Below, one piece after another: positions 48,559 through 56,730 of a stretch of DNA of 64,000 bases. Both the position numbers and the translations under genes were made by a program. Position 1 is the first letter of the stretch; each line of letters opens with the position of its first letter. The stretch comes from a virus: positions 42,519 through 106,518 of the IMG/VR virus record IMGVR_UViG_3300027857_000014; one strand, written 5' to 3'. The notes below the pieces were generated by a model that had not been told where the DNA came from, searched no databases, and worked only from the letters and a program-made list of their open reading frames with translations.

Positions 48559-48561
48559 GAG

Positions 48562-48714
48562 CTACTTCTCCCTTTCGTCAAGTCGGTCCATCCAACGCAT
48601 TGCCAATGTGGTTATGACGTATATGGCTGCAAAGCCACTACCTATTGTCACGATGACCGCGAATATAGCTGCCAGTACGTATAAGAATGCTAGTATGTCG
48701 TTTGGGGTAGGCAT
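48562..48714 (-). CDS. Small membrane protein, 50 aa
   Basis: ATG at 48714 with GAAGGAGG. Two close hydrophobic stretches (ILAFLYVLAAIFAVIVTIG and FAAIYVITTLAM) may form one or two membrane helices; basic/acidic tail. Confidence 0.58.
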   Translation of the reverse strand: MPTPNDILAFLYVLAAIFAVIVTIGSGFAAIYVITTLAMRWMDRLDEREK

Positions 48715-48727
48715 TGGGAGACCTCCT

Positions 48728-49099
48728 TCACAGTGTGGTGTCTTCTCGGAAGAGTGATGGCCAATCGTTGTACAAAGGATCAAAGTCTAGCGCCTGAAAG
48801 ACGTCTCTCGTGTCACCCTCGATGATCTCACCAGGATCTTTATGCATGTCCGTGTCTGAACAATGAGCGTCAGCCTCCTCAAACTGGGTATACGCTGCCC
48901 AACGGACTTGGTCTATTAAGTCAGGAAACTCTTGCCTCATTTCTGCTATCACTCTACGCACTCGACTACGTACTATCGTCTTCAACACTCTGATAGTCCC
49001 CAGTTCCGTCTCTGTCGGAAGCCAACTCCCGTTTTCGATGCTCTGCTGTCGTTCTACACCGGACGTGTTCTCGCCTTCGTACCAATAATGTGCTCTCAT
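48728..49099 (-). CDS. Hypothetical protein, paralogue of the gene at 34409-34735
   Basis: 123 residues; VRRVIAEMRQEFPDLIDQVRWAAY and WPSLF are shared. It has an acidic insertion (about 80-105) absent from the relative. The upstream gene's stop overlaps its start. Confidence 0.6.
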   Translation of the reverse strand: MRAHYWYEGENTSGVERQQSIENGSWLPTETELGTIRVLKTIVRSRVRRVIAEMRQEFPDLIDQVRWAAYTQFEEADAHCSDTDMHKDPGEIIEGDTRDVFQALDFDPLYNDWPSLFREDTTL

Positions 49100-49425
49100 T
49101 AGTCGTGTTCCTCCTTCTGCTCTGCGATACTACTTGGAATAAAGACTTCTTCCATGAAGTCCTTGTCTAGATGGTATCCTATCCATTCCAGCACAGCGGG
49201 GTGCAAGCCTTTGTACTGACTGAAGTACTCCTTAGTTGCCTCTTGCAACTTAGCTTGATAGTGGTATCTCAATACCAACCCCAATGCTGCCATCGGGAAC
49301 CAAGTCCTCACGTCGCTACCGAACTCCTCGTACATTCGTGCTAGAAACTCTTCAGCCAGTCCGTACTTACGAGCCCAGTCAAAGCACTCTTTACCCGTCG
49401 GTGGTGTTAGTTCTGGATACTCCAT
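49099..49425 (-). CDS. Hypothetical protein, 108 aa
   Basis: Helical (ECFDWARKYGLAEEFLARMY). AGGAGGAG site. Start and stop abut neighbours within 1-2 bp. Not recognised. Confidence 0.52.
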   Translation of the reverse strand: MEYPELTPPTGKECFDWARKYGLAEEFLARMYEEFGSDVRTWFPMAALGLVLRYHYQAKLQEATKEYFSQYKGLHPAVLEWIGYHLDKDFMEEVFIPSSIAEQKEEHD

Positions 49426-49426
49426 G

Positions 49427-49840
49427 CTAGTACTCCTCCTTCTGCGAGTTCCAGTCCCACATGAGTTCAGCTATAGTTGGTCCTAAGTCCGCCACCTTGT
49501 GGCACTCTACTAAGCCCTCAATTCTTTCTACAGTACCGTGCTCGCCCAAGCTGTCACTGAACTCTCCGCCCATCAGTACCACATCTACAGCGGCTGCTAG
49601 ATTGACTAACGCTTTCCACTCCTGCGCGTACTCTCTCGTCATGTAGAAGTGATATTCCTGCTTCAGTCGGTCGTCCGAGGCGAAGTAGTCACCAAAGCGT
49701 ATAACCTTCTGGTAGAAGGTTTCTGGTGTGAGTGTCTGCATATACGCAGCTACTTCCGGTCTATCTGTAAGGAGCTGTCGTATACTAGCCTCACACGCTT
49801 GAATGTACTCTATCTGCAGCCTCGTGAGGTTGCTTGTCAT
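49427..49840 (-). CDS. Duplicated cassette gene A (copy 1), 137 aa
   Basis: LQIEYIQACEASIRQLLTD, EVAAYMQTLTPETFYQKV and AELMWDWN match copy 2 at 50343-50768 along the whole length. All helical. Function unknown. Confidence 0.65.
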   Translation of the reverse strand: MTSNLTRLQIEYIQACEASIRQLLTDRPEVAAYMQTLTPETFYQKVIRFGDYFASDDRLKQEYHFYMTREYAQEWKALVNLAAAVDVVLMGGEFSDSLGEHGTVERIEGLVECHKVADLGPTIAELMWDWNSQKEEY

Positions 49841-49867
49841 GTCTGTTCTCCTTTAGGTGTGCTTGTA

Positions 49868-50341
49868 CTACATCTTGCTGAGTAAGTCTCTCATCAGCCA
49901 CAGACGCATATTAAGTAGCTCTTGAGGGTTCGCTAGTGATTGCAGCACTGCCATAGCTTTGTAGTTGTCCGTGAGGTAGTCTGTAATCATGAGTACGTCG
50001 TGAACCCTTGTGTACTCACCACTCTCTATGCGATCCTCTACTGACTCAGTCTTTTTCTGGTAGTAGATTAGCATAGCTCTATGCACTGGCATGTCAGCCG
50101 TCACTCCGTCACGCTCGTCATACGTCTCTAATAGCCACTCATAGTCTCCACTAGACTTCCAATCGTCTAGACTATGTAGTAGTTCTAGCGCTTGTTCGTG
50201 GTCCATCATGTCACCTAGCAGCACTTGTCGGTCCTCATCCGGGTCGTGTAATTTCGACTCCCGTTCCTCCAACTGCTTAGTATGGTACTCTACCGCTAGC
50301 TCGGTAGGTGACATCTGCTTCAACCTCTGGCTGTAAGTCAT
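49868..50341 (-). CDS. Duplicated cassette gene B (copy 1), 157 aa
   Basis: QLKQMSPTEL-type start (RLKQMSPTELAVEYH), GDYEWLLETY, YYQKKTESVEDRIESGEYTR and MRLWLMRDL match copy 2 at 50790-51269. Also related to the gene at 44001. Confidence 0.65.
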   Translation of the reverse strand: MTYSQRLKQMSPTELAVEYHTKQLEERESKLHDPDEDRQVLLGDMMDHEQALELLHSLDDWKSSGDYEWLLETYDERDGVTADMPVHRAMLIYYQKKTESVEDRIESGEYTRVHDVLMITDYLTDNYKAMAVLQSLANPQELLNMRLWLMRDLLSKM

Positions 50342-50342
50342 A

Positions 50343-50768
50343 TCAGTCAGCCTCTCGTGGGTTCCAATCCCACATAAGTTCGGCTACTCGGACGTCTAGC
50401 AGTGCTACCGCATAGCACTCTTGCAGGTTACGGTGACGTTCCTCGCTTCCGTAAGGCCCTAACTTGTCACTGAACGTACCTTTAGACAGCACGTTTTGGT
50501 GCATACTTACGTGTAACTCAACTAAAACTCCCCACTCTTCAGCGTGTTCCCTCGACATGTAGTAGTCTTGATACTCCGGCTTTAGGTAGTTATCCTCACC
50601 GTACATGCTGTCGAATTGGACTACTCTCTCATGCAACGTGTCCGGTGTGAGTGTCTTCATGTATTCGGCTACTTCCGGCTTCTCCTCACAGAGACGCTGT
50701 ATATTAGCTTTGCACGCTTGAATGTACTCAAGCTGCAGTGTTGTGAGTTGCGATTGGCCTTTAGTCAT
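50343..50768 (-). CDS. Duplicated cassette gene A (copy 2), 141 aa
   Basis: LQLEYIQACKANIQRLCEE, EVAEYMKTLTPDTLHERV and AELMWDWN correspond to copy 1. It lies 2 bp after copy 1 of gene B, as expected for a tandem two-gene duplication. Confidence 0.65.
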   Translation of the reverse strand: MTKGQSQLTTLQLEYIQACKANIQRLCEEKPEVAEYMKTLTPDTLHERVVQFDSMYGEDNYLKPEYQDYYMSREHAEEWGVLVELHVSMHQNVLSKGTFSDKLGPYGSEERHRNLQECYAVALLDVRVAELMWDWNPREAD

Positions 50769-50789
50769 GTCTGTTCTCCTTGCGTGTAC

Positions 50790-51269
50790 CTATTCTGGAT
50801 CTGTTTCGCCTAAGTTGCGCCACAGCCAATGACGCATAGGAGCTAGTTCACTCTCGTCCGATATCGACTCTAGTACAATTATAGCGTAGTTGTACTCTTT
50901 GAGGAAGTCCGCTACTTCTAGCACCTCATAGAGTCTAGTGTACTCACCGTTTTCTATACGCTCTTCGGTTGACTCTACCTTTGTCCTGTAGAATAGTAGC
51001 ATAGCGTCAACCGTAGTCATACGGCTCACTTCAGGGTGCTGTTCTAGCAGCCACTCGTATTCTCCACCCTCCCTCCAAGTCGCAATGCTATCTAGTACTG
51101 CATTGGCGTTCGTGTGTGTTATGATATTAGCGCATGTACGAGCTAGATTCTCCGCGTCACCATCTCTAATGCGCTCTAGGCAGGCTCTCAACCATTGCTC
51201 GTGGTACTCTCGTACCAACTCGATAGGTGACATTGCTTGCAACTGCTGTACGTAAGTCTGATCTGGCAT
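50790..51269 (-). CDS. Duplicated cassette gene B (copy 2), 159 aa
   Basis: QLQAMSPIELVREYH, GEYEWLLEQH, FYRTKVESTEERIENGEYTR and MRHWLWRNL correspond to copy 1. Proteins are clearly diverged, so the duplication is not recent. Confidence 0.65.
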   Translation of the reverse strand: MPDQTYVQQLQAMSPIELVREYHEQWLRACLERIRDGDAENLARTCANIITHTNANAVLDSIATWREGGEYEWLLEQHPEVSRMTTVDAMLLFYRTKVESTEERIENGEYTRLYEVLEVADFLKEYNYAIIVLESISDESELAPMRHWLWRNLGETDPE

Positions 51270-51296
51270 GTTAGTTCTCCTTTGTTTGTTGGGTGT

Positions 51297-51320
51297 AGGG
51301 GTAGAAGTTCTACCCCTACC
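51297..51320. other. Intergenic palindrome
   Basis: TAGGGGTAGAA/TTCTACCCCTA stem between the genes at 51329 and 51269; no T-tract. Confidence 0.55.
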
Positions 51321-51328
51321 GTGAAGTA

Positions 51329-51577
51329 TTAGCTGGGTGATTCAGCTTCGGGTGCTACCTTACGTATAACCTCCCAAAGAGCGTCTACTACTGGACTGGA
51401 ACTGCCTTGTTCTGCAAAAGCTCTACGGATAGCTTCTGCTTGTGGGTCTCCTTCTGTAAGTGCGTCAGCCTCTTCCGTGTCCATCGACAGCGCTGCACTT
51501 TGTACGAAATGGCGCACTAGCTCTTGCACTATCCCATTCAACCTGGAGTTGTAGGTTGGATTAGTATTGTTTGTCAT
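51329..51577 (-). CDS. Small acidic protein, 82 aa
   Basis: LVRHFVQSAALSMDTEEADAL and an acidic, Ser-rich end. Ends just before the palindrome at 51297-51320. Not recognised. Confidence 0.5.
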   Translation of the reverse strand: MTNNTNPTYNSRLNGIVQELVRHFVQSAALSMDTEEADALTEGDPQAEAIRRAFAEQGSSSPVVDALWEVIRKVAPEAESPS

Positions 51578-51601
51578 GTCCGTTCTCCTTTGCTTACTAG
51601 T

Positions 51602-51943
51602 TCAGCTAGCGTACAGCCAGCTGTTGTCGTACTGGTGTGGGTTACGCCTACGGTTCTCACGTTCCTCATCACGACTCTCCTGTGCTAAGTACCTCATAGG
51701 CCACTGTATCCCGTCCGCCATACCGCTTTCGTAATACGCTAAGTCGCTTTCGTGGTTACGTACTACTATCTCCCACTCAGAGTCCTTTACCTCTCCGTAC
51801 CAGTCACACAGTGCTAGTAAGTTTTGGCCTAGTAGACTTACTAGAGACTTCCTTTGCATGCCCGATACATAACCTTCCGGTAAGTTATGGTAAGCCACTG
51901 TAATACTTGTGTGTGAGAATGTAATGTTGGTAGTGTGTACCAT
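51602..51943 (-). CDS. Hypothetical protein, 113 aa
   Basis: ATG at 51943 with AAGGGGG upstream; a longer reading would start in the promoter. N-terminal strands ITFSHTSITVAYHNLPEG, charged end. First gene of its operon. Confidence 0.52.
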   Translation of the reverse strand: MVHTTNITFSHTSITVAYHNLPEGYVSGMQRKSLVSLLGQNLLALCDWYGEVKDSEWEIVVRNHESDLAYYESGMADGIQWPMRYLAQESRDEERENRRRNPHQYDNSWLYAS

Positions 51944-51998
51944 TGTGTACCCCCTTGTGTGTATGTAGTGGTGGTAAGAATTTATATTTATATAATAT

Positions 51999-52028
51999 AT
52001 TATAATATAAACCCCCATTGTTTTACAA
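51999..52028 (-). promoter_or_regulatory. Promoter
   Basis: TTGTAA (52023-52028), 18-bp spacer, TATAAT (51999-52004). Confidence 0.75.
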
Positions 52029-52044
52029 GTTGGTACACAAAGTC

Positions 52045-52482
52045 TTATTCGCTAGGTTCGTCGTCAAACAGGTCGGTTCGTTCTTCTTGTTCATCGTCAA
52101 AGTCGTGCGGTACGACTAGTGACGTGTCGTTGTGCTTCGGAGCTTCACGCTTCCTATAAGGTCTCCTTGGACCGAATCTCTTCCACGACCGTTTTGGTTC
52201 GCGTGGAATCTTGCGGTAGGCGTGATATCCACGTTCACCATTGTCTCCCTCTACGTCTAGTAAGAGCCATACTGCGTCTCCACTTTCGGACTCTAAGAAG
52301 TCAATGGCAATACCCGTAGGAAAGGTACGCAACTCCTTATCATACGAGTGCGACGTCAGAGTCGCCCCTAACCAGTTTCTAGCACGCTCGCGCTGTGGCT
52401 CAGTCAACGTCCTCGTATATAGCAACGCATTCACCTTCTCGTCCCACGTGCGTCTAGGTGACTTCCTACGCTCTTCTGACAT
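52045..52482 (-). CDS. Basic hypothetical protein, 145 aa
   Basis: A globular first 85 residues (WDEKVNALLYTRTLTEPQR; FPTGIAIDFLES; WLLLDVEG) are followed by an Arg/Lys/Pro-rich linker and an acidic tail (DEQEERTDLFDDEPSE). The basic linker suggests nucleic-acid contact. Not recognised. Confidence 0.52.
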   Translation of the reverse strand: MSEERRKSPRRTWDEKVNALLYTRTLTEPQRERARNWLGATLTSHSYDKELRTFPTGIAIDFLESESGDAVWLLLDVEGDNGERGYHAYRKIPREPKRSWKRFGPRRPYRKREAPKHNDTSLVVPHDFDDEQEERTDLFDDEPSE

Positions 52483-52508
52483 TGCTATTGACCTCCCTTT
52501 ACTACGAC

Positions 52509-52865
52509 TTAGATGCTGTGCACTATACGGGTTGTGAACAAGTGCACACCGACATAGTCTTGTGCTAGAAACTCATCCCACATCGTGTCTCGATCGGCGT
52601 CTATATCAAACTCCCGACAGAGTGTCAGTATATCGTCAATGACAGAGTTCAGAGCTTTGCGCAGAGCCTCGATCGGGTGCCAGAACGTTTTATCCTCGTC
52701 TGGAGGGCATTCCGTATCCCCTCGAAAGACATACTGCAGTTGCATGTCGTCTGAGTTCACCACAAAGAACCGAACTGCTTCGTCCCCTTCGCAAAGCTCT
52801 ATCACTCTACCGACTGCTGCCGAATTGAATAGGTCATGTAAGTGTGTGCTATATAGTTGTGTCAT
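52509..52865 (-). CDS. Hypothetical protein, 118 aa
   Basis: VIELCEGDEAVRFFVVNSDD and LCREFDIDADRDTMWDEFLA; mixed alpha/beta. Not recognised. Confidence 0.5.
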   Translation of the reverse strand: MTQLYSTHLHDLFNSAAVGRVIELCEGDEAVRFFVVNSDDMQLQYVFRGDTECPPDEDKTFWHPIEALRKALNSVIDDILTLCREFDIDADRDTMWDEFLAQDYVGVHLFTTRIVHSI

Positions 52866-52885
52866 AGCTTAGTTCTCCTTCTTTG

Positions 52886-53314
52886 CTAGTGTAAGTGTCC
52901 TTCTTGTGTATGTATACTACGATTGTCGCAGTTGCCGAAGTGCACTACCAACACGGGTGCCTTAATCTCGTGCTCGACACCGGGAACTTGCATAGTGTCG
53001 TTATCTCGGTGGATAGTTAGACCGGGTACGTACTGTTTGAGTGCAAGTTCTACTATTTGTAGTGCCTCCTGCATATTGAAGTACGTAAGTGTAGCCGCGT
53101 AGTCCTTAAACTGATAATACAGCACATACACTACTACGACTTCCTTACCTGGTGCGGATGGTATGTCGTCAAGTGATACGAGGTACCTACCCTGAGTAAC
53201 GTCTACACCCTCTGGAATGTCGTAGCGTGGGTAGATACCCTTAAACAGTTCATCTACCGAGGGCAACCTACTTATAATAGTAGTCAGCGTTCGTGAATCT
53301 TTCTTCCGTGACAT
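52886..53314 (-). CDS. Hypothetical protein, 142 aa
   Basis: Beta-rich core (KEVVVVYVLYYQFKDYAATL; APVLVVHFGNCDN). GGGAG site. It ends in a His-containing tail. Not recognised. Confidence 0.5.
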   Translation of the reverse strand: MSRKKDSRTLTTIISRLPSVDELFKGIYPRYDIPEGVDVTQGRYLVSLDDIPSAPGKEVVVVYVLYYQFKDYAATLTYFNMQEALQIVELALKQYVPGLTIHRDNDTMQVPGVEHEIKAPVLVVHFGNCDNRSIHTQEGHLH

Positions 53315-53338
53315 AGTCTGCTCCCTCTACTAGCTGTT

Positions 53339-53372
53339 TTGCAACTGTGCTAATAATATAGCACAGTTGCAA
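53339..53372. other. Intergenic hairpin built from two inverted TAGCACAG octamers
   Basis: TTGCAACTGTGCTA (53339-53352) and TAGCACAGTTGCAA (53359-53372) are perfect inverted arms with a 6-nt AT loop. Each arm contains one copy of the genome's recurrent octamer. Confidence 0.7.
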
Positions 53373-53380
53373 GTAGTTAT

Positions 53381-53767
53381 CTACTGCTCTTCAGTCATCT
53401 CACGTACAACTTCGTAGCACGCCTTATTAGGTAATCCTACCGGGCACAAGCAGAACTTACTGAGTGCATCGAACAAGTAGCTCTCTCCCTCTCCTATAGT
53501 ACCGTCCGGTGCTTTGAACAACATCCGTTGGAGTTCTTCTGCGTGCAACTCGTTCCAGACATTGACTACCTTTTGCAAGAAAGGTCCTGCAAGCCAGAAC
53601 AACTCAAAGTACATCTTCTCTACGGGAGTTGAGTTATCCTTCGGGTGCTTTGCAAGCTCAGCTCTTGCCTCCCTTAGCTTCAGTATAATGTCCCGAACAT
53701 CTTCAGGCGTGATCGAATCACTATCAGTGTTAGTCAAACGCATGACAACGTTTGTGTCTGGTATCAT
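53381..53767 (-). CDS. Hypothetical helical protein, 128 aa
   Basis: TPEDVRDIILKLREARAEL and ELFWLAGPFLQKVVNVWNEL; two Cys in FCLCPVG. Similar in size and layout to the proteins at 41230 and 44987. Not recognised. Confidence 0.52.
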   Translation of the reverse strand: MIPDTNVVMRLTNTDSDSITPEDVRDIILKLREARAELAKHPKDNSTPVEKMYFELFWLAGPFLQKVVNVWNELHAEELQRMLFKAPDGTIGEGESYLFDALSKFCLCPVGLPNKACYEVVREMTEEQ

Positions 53768-53782
53768 GATTGGTTCCCCTTT

Positions 53783-54163
53783 CTATGCCACTTTATACAT
53801 GCGGTCGTAGTACTCTTGCAGAGCTTGTACTACCGCGCTGTTGGACAGACTTTTGAGTACAGACAGGATGTACTTTCTTCGCCAGAGTCCATAGAATCCA
53901 GCCACTTCACCTCCACCCATCTCAACGTCTTCTGTAGCACTTTCTGGTAAGCGGTAGTACTCAATAGCGTCCTCTACTGCACCAAACCTGTCCTCCAGAG
54001 TGAGTAGTGTAGACGCTATCTCCGTATAGTATAGCAGTTCCCGCACGGCTAATAGGTAACTCTGGTAGTCTGAGCTTGAATACTCCACTTGCTCCCTACG
54101 TAACGTACTGTTGTATGTGTAGTAGAACTTAGCTAGCTCCAATGGGGATTGGTTGGTTGTCAT
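53783..54163 (-). CDS. Hypothetical helical protein, 126 aa
   Basis: Starts SPLELAKFYYTYNSTLRREQ, close in style to LTPLEKALRYYE of the gene at 44569; ends in helix LSNSAVVQALQEYYD. Probably a distant member of the same helical family. Confidence 0.52.
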   Translation of the reverse strand: MTTNQSPLELAKFYYTYNSTLRREQVEYSSSDYQSYLLAVRELLYYTEIASTLLTLEDRFGAVEDAIEYYRLPESATEDVEMGGGEVAGFYGLWRRKYILSVLKSLSNSAVVQALQEYYDRMYKVA

Positions 54164-54181
54164 GATTGGTTCTCCCTTTGT

Positions 54182-54219
54182 ATAAGGGTTACTATTATAC
54201 CGTAATAGTAACCCTTATA
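54182..54219. other. Intergenic palindrome
   Basis: ATAAGGGTTACTATTA/TAATAGTAACCCTTAT, 16-bp stem, between the genes at 54223 and 54163. Confidence 0.6.
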
Positions 54220-54222
54220 AAC

Positions 54223-54450
54223 TTAGATGTCCGCTAGAGATGTACGTATACCCTCTTCTGCCCATCTACGGATAGTGTTGACCTCTTCCGGTGAGAGTTC
54301 CCTGTTAACCAACTGTAGTACTAGACGTACTGTACTATTGGTGTAGTTAGCTATGAGTACTTGGTACGCCTGACTTGCCTGAGAGTGTACAGTACCGTAA
54401 TGTGTAGTAGATGTTAGAGATTGTAGGATGCTCTCTAAGTTAGACTCCAT
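54223..54450 (-). CDS. Small hypothetical protein, 75 aa
   Basis: Helical (HSQASQAYQVLIANYTNS; LVNRELSPEEVNTIRRWAEE). First gene after the promoter at 54533-54562. Not recognised. Confidence 0.52.
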   Translation of the reverse strand: MESNLESILQSLTSTTHYGTVHSQASQAYQVLIANYTNSTVRLVLQLVNRELSPEEVNTIRRWAEEGIRTSLADI

Positions 54451-54532
54451 TGTTGTACTCCCTTGTGTGTATGTAGTGTGTAACCCCTTTGGACCATTCC
54501 ATGGGGTAATAAATTTTATATTTATTAATTAT

Positions 54533-54562
54533 ATTATAAAGAATTACCCCGGTTGAAAACAA
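54533..54562 (-). promoter_or_regulatory. Promoter
   Basis: TTGTTT (54557-54562), 18-bp spacer, TATAAT (54533-54538). Its spacer TCAACCGGGGTAATTCTT is nearly the same as in the promoter at 58661-58690. Confidence 0.78.
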
Positions 54563-54592
54563 GAGGTAATTACGTCAGTTAAACATGCTACA

Positions 54593-54612
54593 AGGTGAGC
54601 TCTCGCTCACCT
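54593..54612 (-). terminator. Hairpin after the membrane-protein genes
   Basis: AGGTGAGC-GAGA-GCTCACCT, an 8-bp stem with a GNRA-type loop, 20 bp after the stop of the gene at 54633. Confidence 0.55.
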
Positions 54613-54632
54613 CATATGCGTAAGACCCTGTG

Positions 54633-54941
54633 CTAGTCAGGTCTACTGTTGTCATCGTCGGAGACCCACCAACGGAAGAAGCGAGATGAGTCGCCGACTA
54701 TGATCAAAGCGACTATTCCTCCAATGATAGCCAGTATAGTAAACGCAACTACTGAGTTTTGGAGGTTTGTGATACCACTTCCTATCACTAGTACGTATGA
54801 TAGTGCTACCAACACTACTATACCCACCCGGCGAGCTTTAGACGTCAGTGACATACGCCAAGGGAGTGCAAGGAACATCGTGATACTTACAAGACCTACT
54901 AACGCTAGGGCAACAGCCCAATATGAAGCATCGTATATCAT
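54633..54941 (-). CDS. Membrane protein, tandem family member 1, 102 aa
   Basis: Four membrane helices are readable (WAVALALVGLVSITMFLAL; VGIVVLVALSYVLVIGSGI; VVAFTILAIIGGIVALIIV with a short first turn), ending RFFRWWVSDDD. ATG at 54941 with AAAGGA. Paralogue of the next two genes. Confidence 0.65.
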   Translation of the reverse strand: MIYDASYWAVALALVGLVSITMFLALPWRMSLTSKARRVGIVVLVALSYVLVIGSGITNLQNSVVAFTILAIIGGIVALIIVGDSSRFFRWWVSDDDNSRPD

Positions 54942-54958
54942 CTTACGGCTAGTCCTTT

Positions 54959-55252
54959 CTAGTCTTCGTCCTCTATCCACCAACTCCAGAAGTCCCCCCA
55001 ATTGTCAGTGGCTAGGATTGCGAATGTACCTACGAACAAGACTGTAACAGCTGTACCGACGAGGGCTTCACGTACCGACTCTATGCCTATACCCCAAACG
55101 ACGATACCTGCAGCGATAACTAGTACGACGATACCTACCCTACGGAACGCGGCTGATCGAGACATACGACCTACTAGCGCGAGAAACATGACGGTACCGA
55201 TAATAACGTCTAACGCTCCTAGTAACAACCAGTACTCGAGACCAGTCAACAT
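54959..55252 (-). CDS. Membrane protein, tandem family member 2, 97 aa
   Basis: Same plan: LLLGALDVIIGTVMFLALVG, then the conserved FRRVGIVVLVIAAGIVV and a C-terminal FWSWWIEDED. ATG at 55252 with AAAGGAG. Confidence 0.65.
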   Translation of the reverse strand: MLTGLEYWLLLGALDVIIGTVMFLALVGRMSRSAAFRRVGIVVLVIAAGIVVWGIGIESVREALVGTAVTVLFVGTFAILATDNWGDFWSWWIEDED

Positions 55253-55256
55253 AAGC

Positions 55257-55577
55257 TTACTCCTTTGGTTCAGTAAGGTCTTCACCTGTACGCCACCAGT
55301 GTAAGAACGGCTCCATTTTGTGAGTGATAGTTAAGCTTATCATACACGCTACGACGGCGACTACAGCTAGTAGCGCGACTATATCAGTTACTAGCTCTTC
55401 TAGCGGACCTGTCGGAACGAGTACGTGGAACAACCACCCAATAATAACTACAAGAACTGACACCCGTTTGAACTTACTGTCAGATGACATTTCAACTGGC
55501 ATTAAGCTCCACAGTGCAACGAATAGCACCACTGCTATTGAGCACACCGATATGATGTATATTACGCTCGGTACCAT
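55257..55577 (-). CDS. Membrane protein, tandem family member 3, 106 aa
   Basis: VIYIISVCSIAVVLFVALWS, then FKRVSVLVVIIGWLFHVL and a C-terminal FLHWWRTGED. Shared K/R-R-V hinge and WW end define the family. Three adjacent copies suggest a hetero-oligomer or redundant envelope proteins. Confidence 0.65.
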   Translation of the reverse strand: MVPSVIYIISVCSIAVVLFVALWSLMPVEMSSDSKFKRVSVLVVIIGWLFHVLVPTGPLEELVTDIVALLAVVAVVACMISLTITHKMEPFLHWWRTGEDLTEPKE

Positions 55578-55582
55578 TACTA

Positions 55583-56038
55583 CTAGTCCTCCAAGTAGTC
55601 TTGTAGTGCCTCGTACGTTCTGCCCGCGGTTAGTCGGAAGAGATACTCCGGATTCGCTACGAGGTGCACTTTAAGTGCGAGCATTAGGCGGGAGCTCCAA
55701 TGCTTTTTAATAGTCCAGGTTACGTCTACGGCGGCACCGTTACTGTCAGTTTGTATCCAGACGAATGTAGCTGTGTCTGACTGGATCGTAGCGGTCTTCA
55801 ACGGCACTTGATGCAATGCACACGCCCGCTCGATTAGGTCTGAGATTACACTCCCGGCATACTGCAAAGCCTTAGCTGTCGAACGTCCGTCTTCAATAGT
55901 CGGGTCCCCTAACGGGAGTTGTGAGTTCAACTCCTCCAACACCTCTATCATCGCCTGTTTAGAAGTTGCCTGTTGACATGCTATCTCTAACTGACGTTCC
56001 ATACTCATATGCACTGCCGACGTCCTTTTGTATACCAA
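55583..56038 (-). CDS. Hypothetical protein, 151 aa
   Basis: TTG start with AAGGAG lying inside the upstream gene, 3 bp after its stop; an ATG eleven codons later is possible. Helical first half, beta strands ATFVWIQTDSNGAAVDVTWTI, helical end. Not recognised. Confidence 0.5.
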   Translation of the reverse strand: MVYKRTSAVHMSMERQLEIACQQATSKQAMIEVLEELNSQLPLGDPTIEDGRSTAKALQYAGSVISDLIERACALHQVPLKTATIQSDTATFVWIQTDSNGAAVDVTWTIKKHWSSRLMLALKVHLVANPEYLFRLTAGRTYEALQDYLED

Positions 56039-56041
56039 TGC

Positions 56042-56413
56042 CTACTCCTTCTCCTCAAGATACGTATCCTCCGTACGCGTTACAATCGTGAACTTACCCG
56101 AGCCTAGTATAATATGTCGTAAGTACGCAATCACCTCACCTACTACAAGGTCATACCCCTCGAGTCCCGTACGAGCGAGTTGTACTACCACCACTCTCCA
56201 TATATCCACCAACGATACCAACTCTAACACCTGTACCACCTCAGTCGGTAGGCTGTTAGTCCAAAGATGCTCCCAGCCACTCGGTTGTCCGACTCCTTGC
56301 GTAGGGTCTGCTGCCGCTACGTAAGCTGTCACAAACTTTTCGGTCAATAGCACAGCTAACAGCCGTACTTCCTCCGACGTAATACGTGTGCCATACTCAG
56401 CTTGCTTTGTCAT
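56042..56413 (-). CDS. Hypothetical protein, 123 aa
   Basis: ATG at 56413 with AGGAGGG. All helical (EEVRLLAVLLTEKFVTAYVA; EVVQVLELVSLVDIWRVVVV). Not recognised. Confidence 0.52.
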   Translation of the reverse strand: MTKQAEYGTRITSEEVRLLAVLLTEKFVTAYVAAADPTQGVGQPSGWEHLWTNSLPTEVVQVLELVSLVDIWRVVVVQLARTGLEGYDLVVGEVIAYLRHIILGSGKFTIVTRTEDTYLEEKE

Positions 56414-56415
56414 GT

Positions 56416-56718
56416 TTACACTCCCTCCTTGTCTAGTGACGAGCCTCGTATCACAAACGCTAGTACGTACCAGTCCATAGCGTTTGGAGTATTGATGAGT
56501 ATAATGGCTACCGAACCCTGCCATTGAGTGTTGTGGATATCGTTGAGAGTGTTAGCGATGTCGCTGAAGACGAAGTACTCATCCCTATCCACTCGAATGC
56601 CTAACGTCGTGAGTACTCCCTCCAACTCTCTTACGGAGTTCTGCAGCGACCAACAAGTCTCCGTCGGTGGTTTATGGTGTAGGATCTGCTCTAACTTGTT
56701 TAGCGTAATCGTTTTCAT
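56416..56718 (-). CDS. Hypothetical protein, 100 aa
   Basis: Helical N-terminus (LNKLEQILHH), then strand SVAIILINTPNAMDWYVLAF. AAGGAGG site. Not recognised. Confidence 0.52.
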   Translation of the reverse strand: MKTITLNKLEQILHHKPPTETCWSLQNSVRELEGVLTTLGIRVDRDEYFVFSDIANTLNDIHNTQWQGSVAIILINTPNAMDWYVLAFVIRGSSLDKEGV

Positions 56719-56730
56719 GAGTGACCCTCC

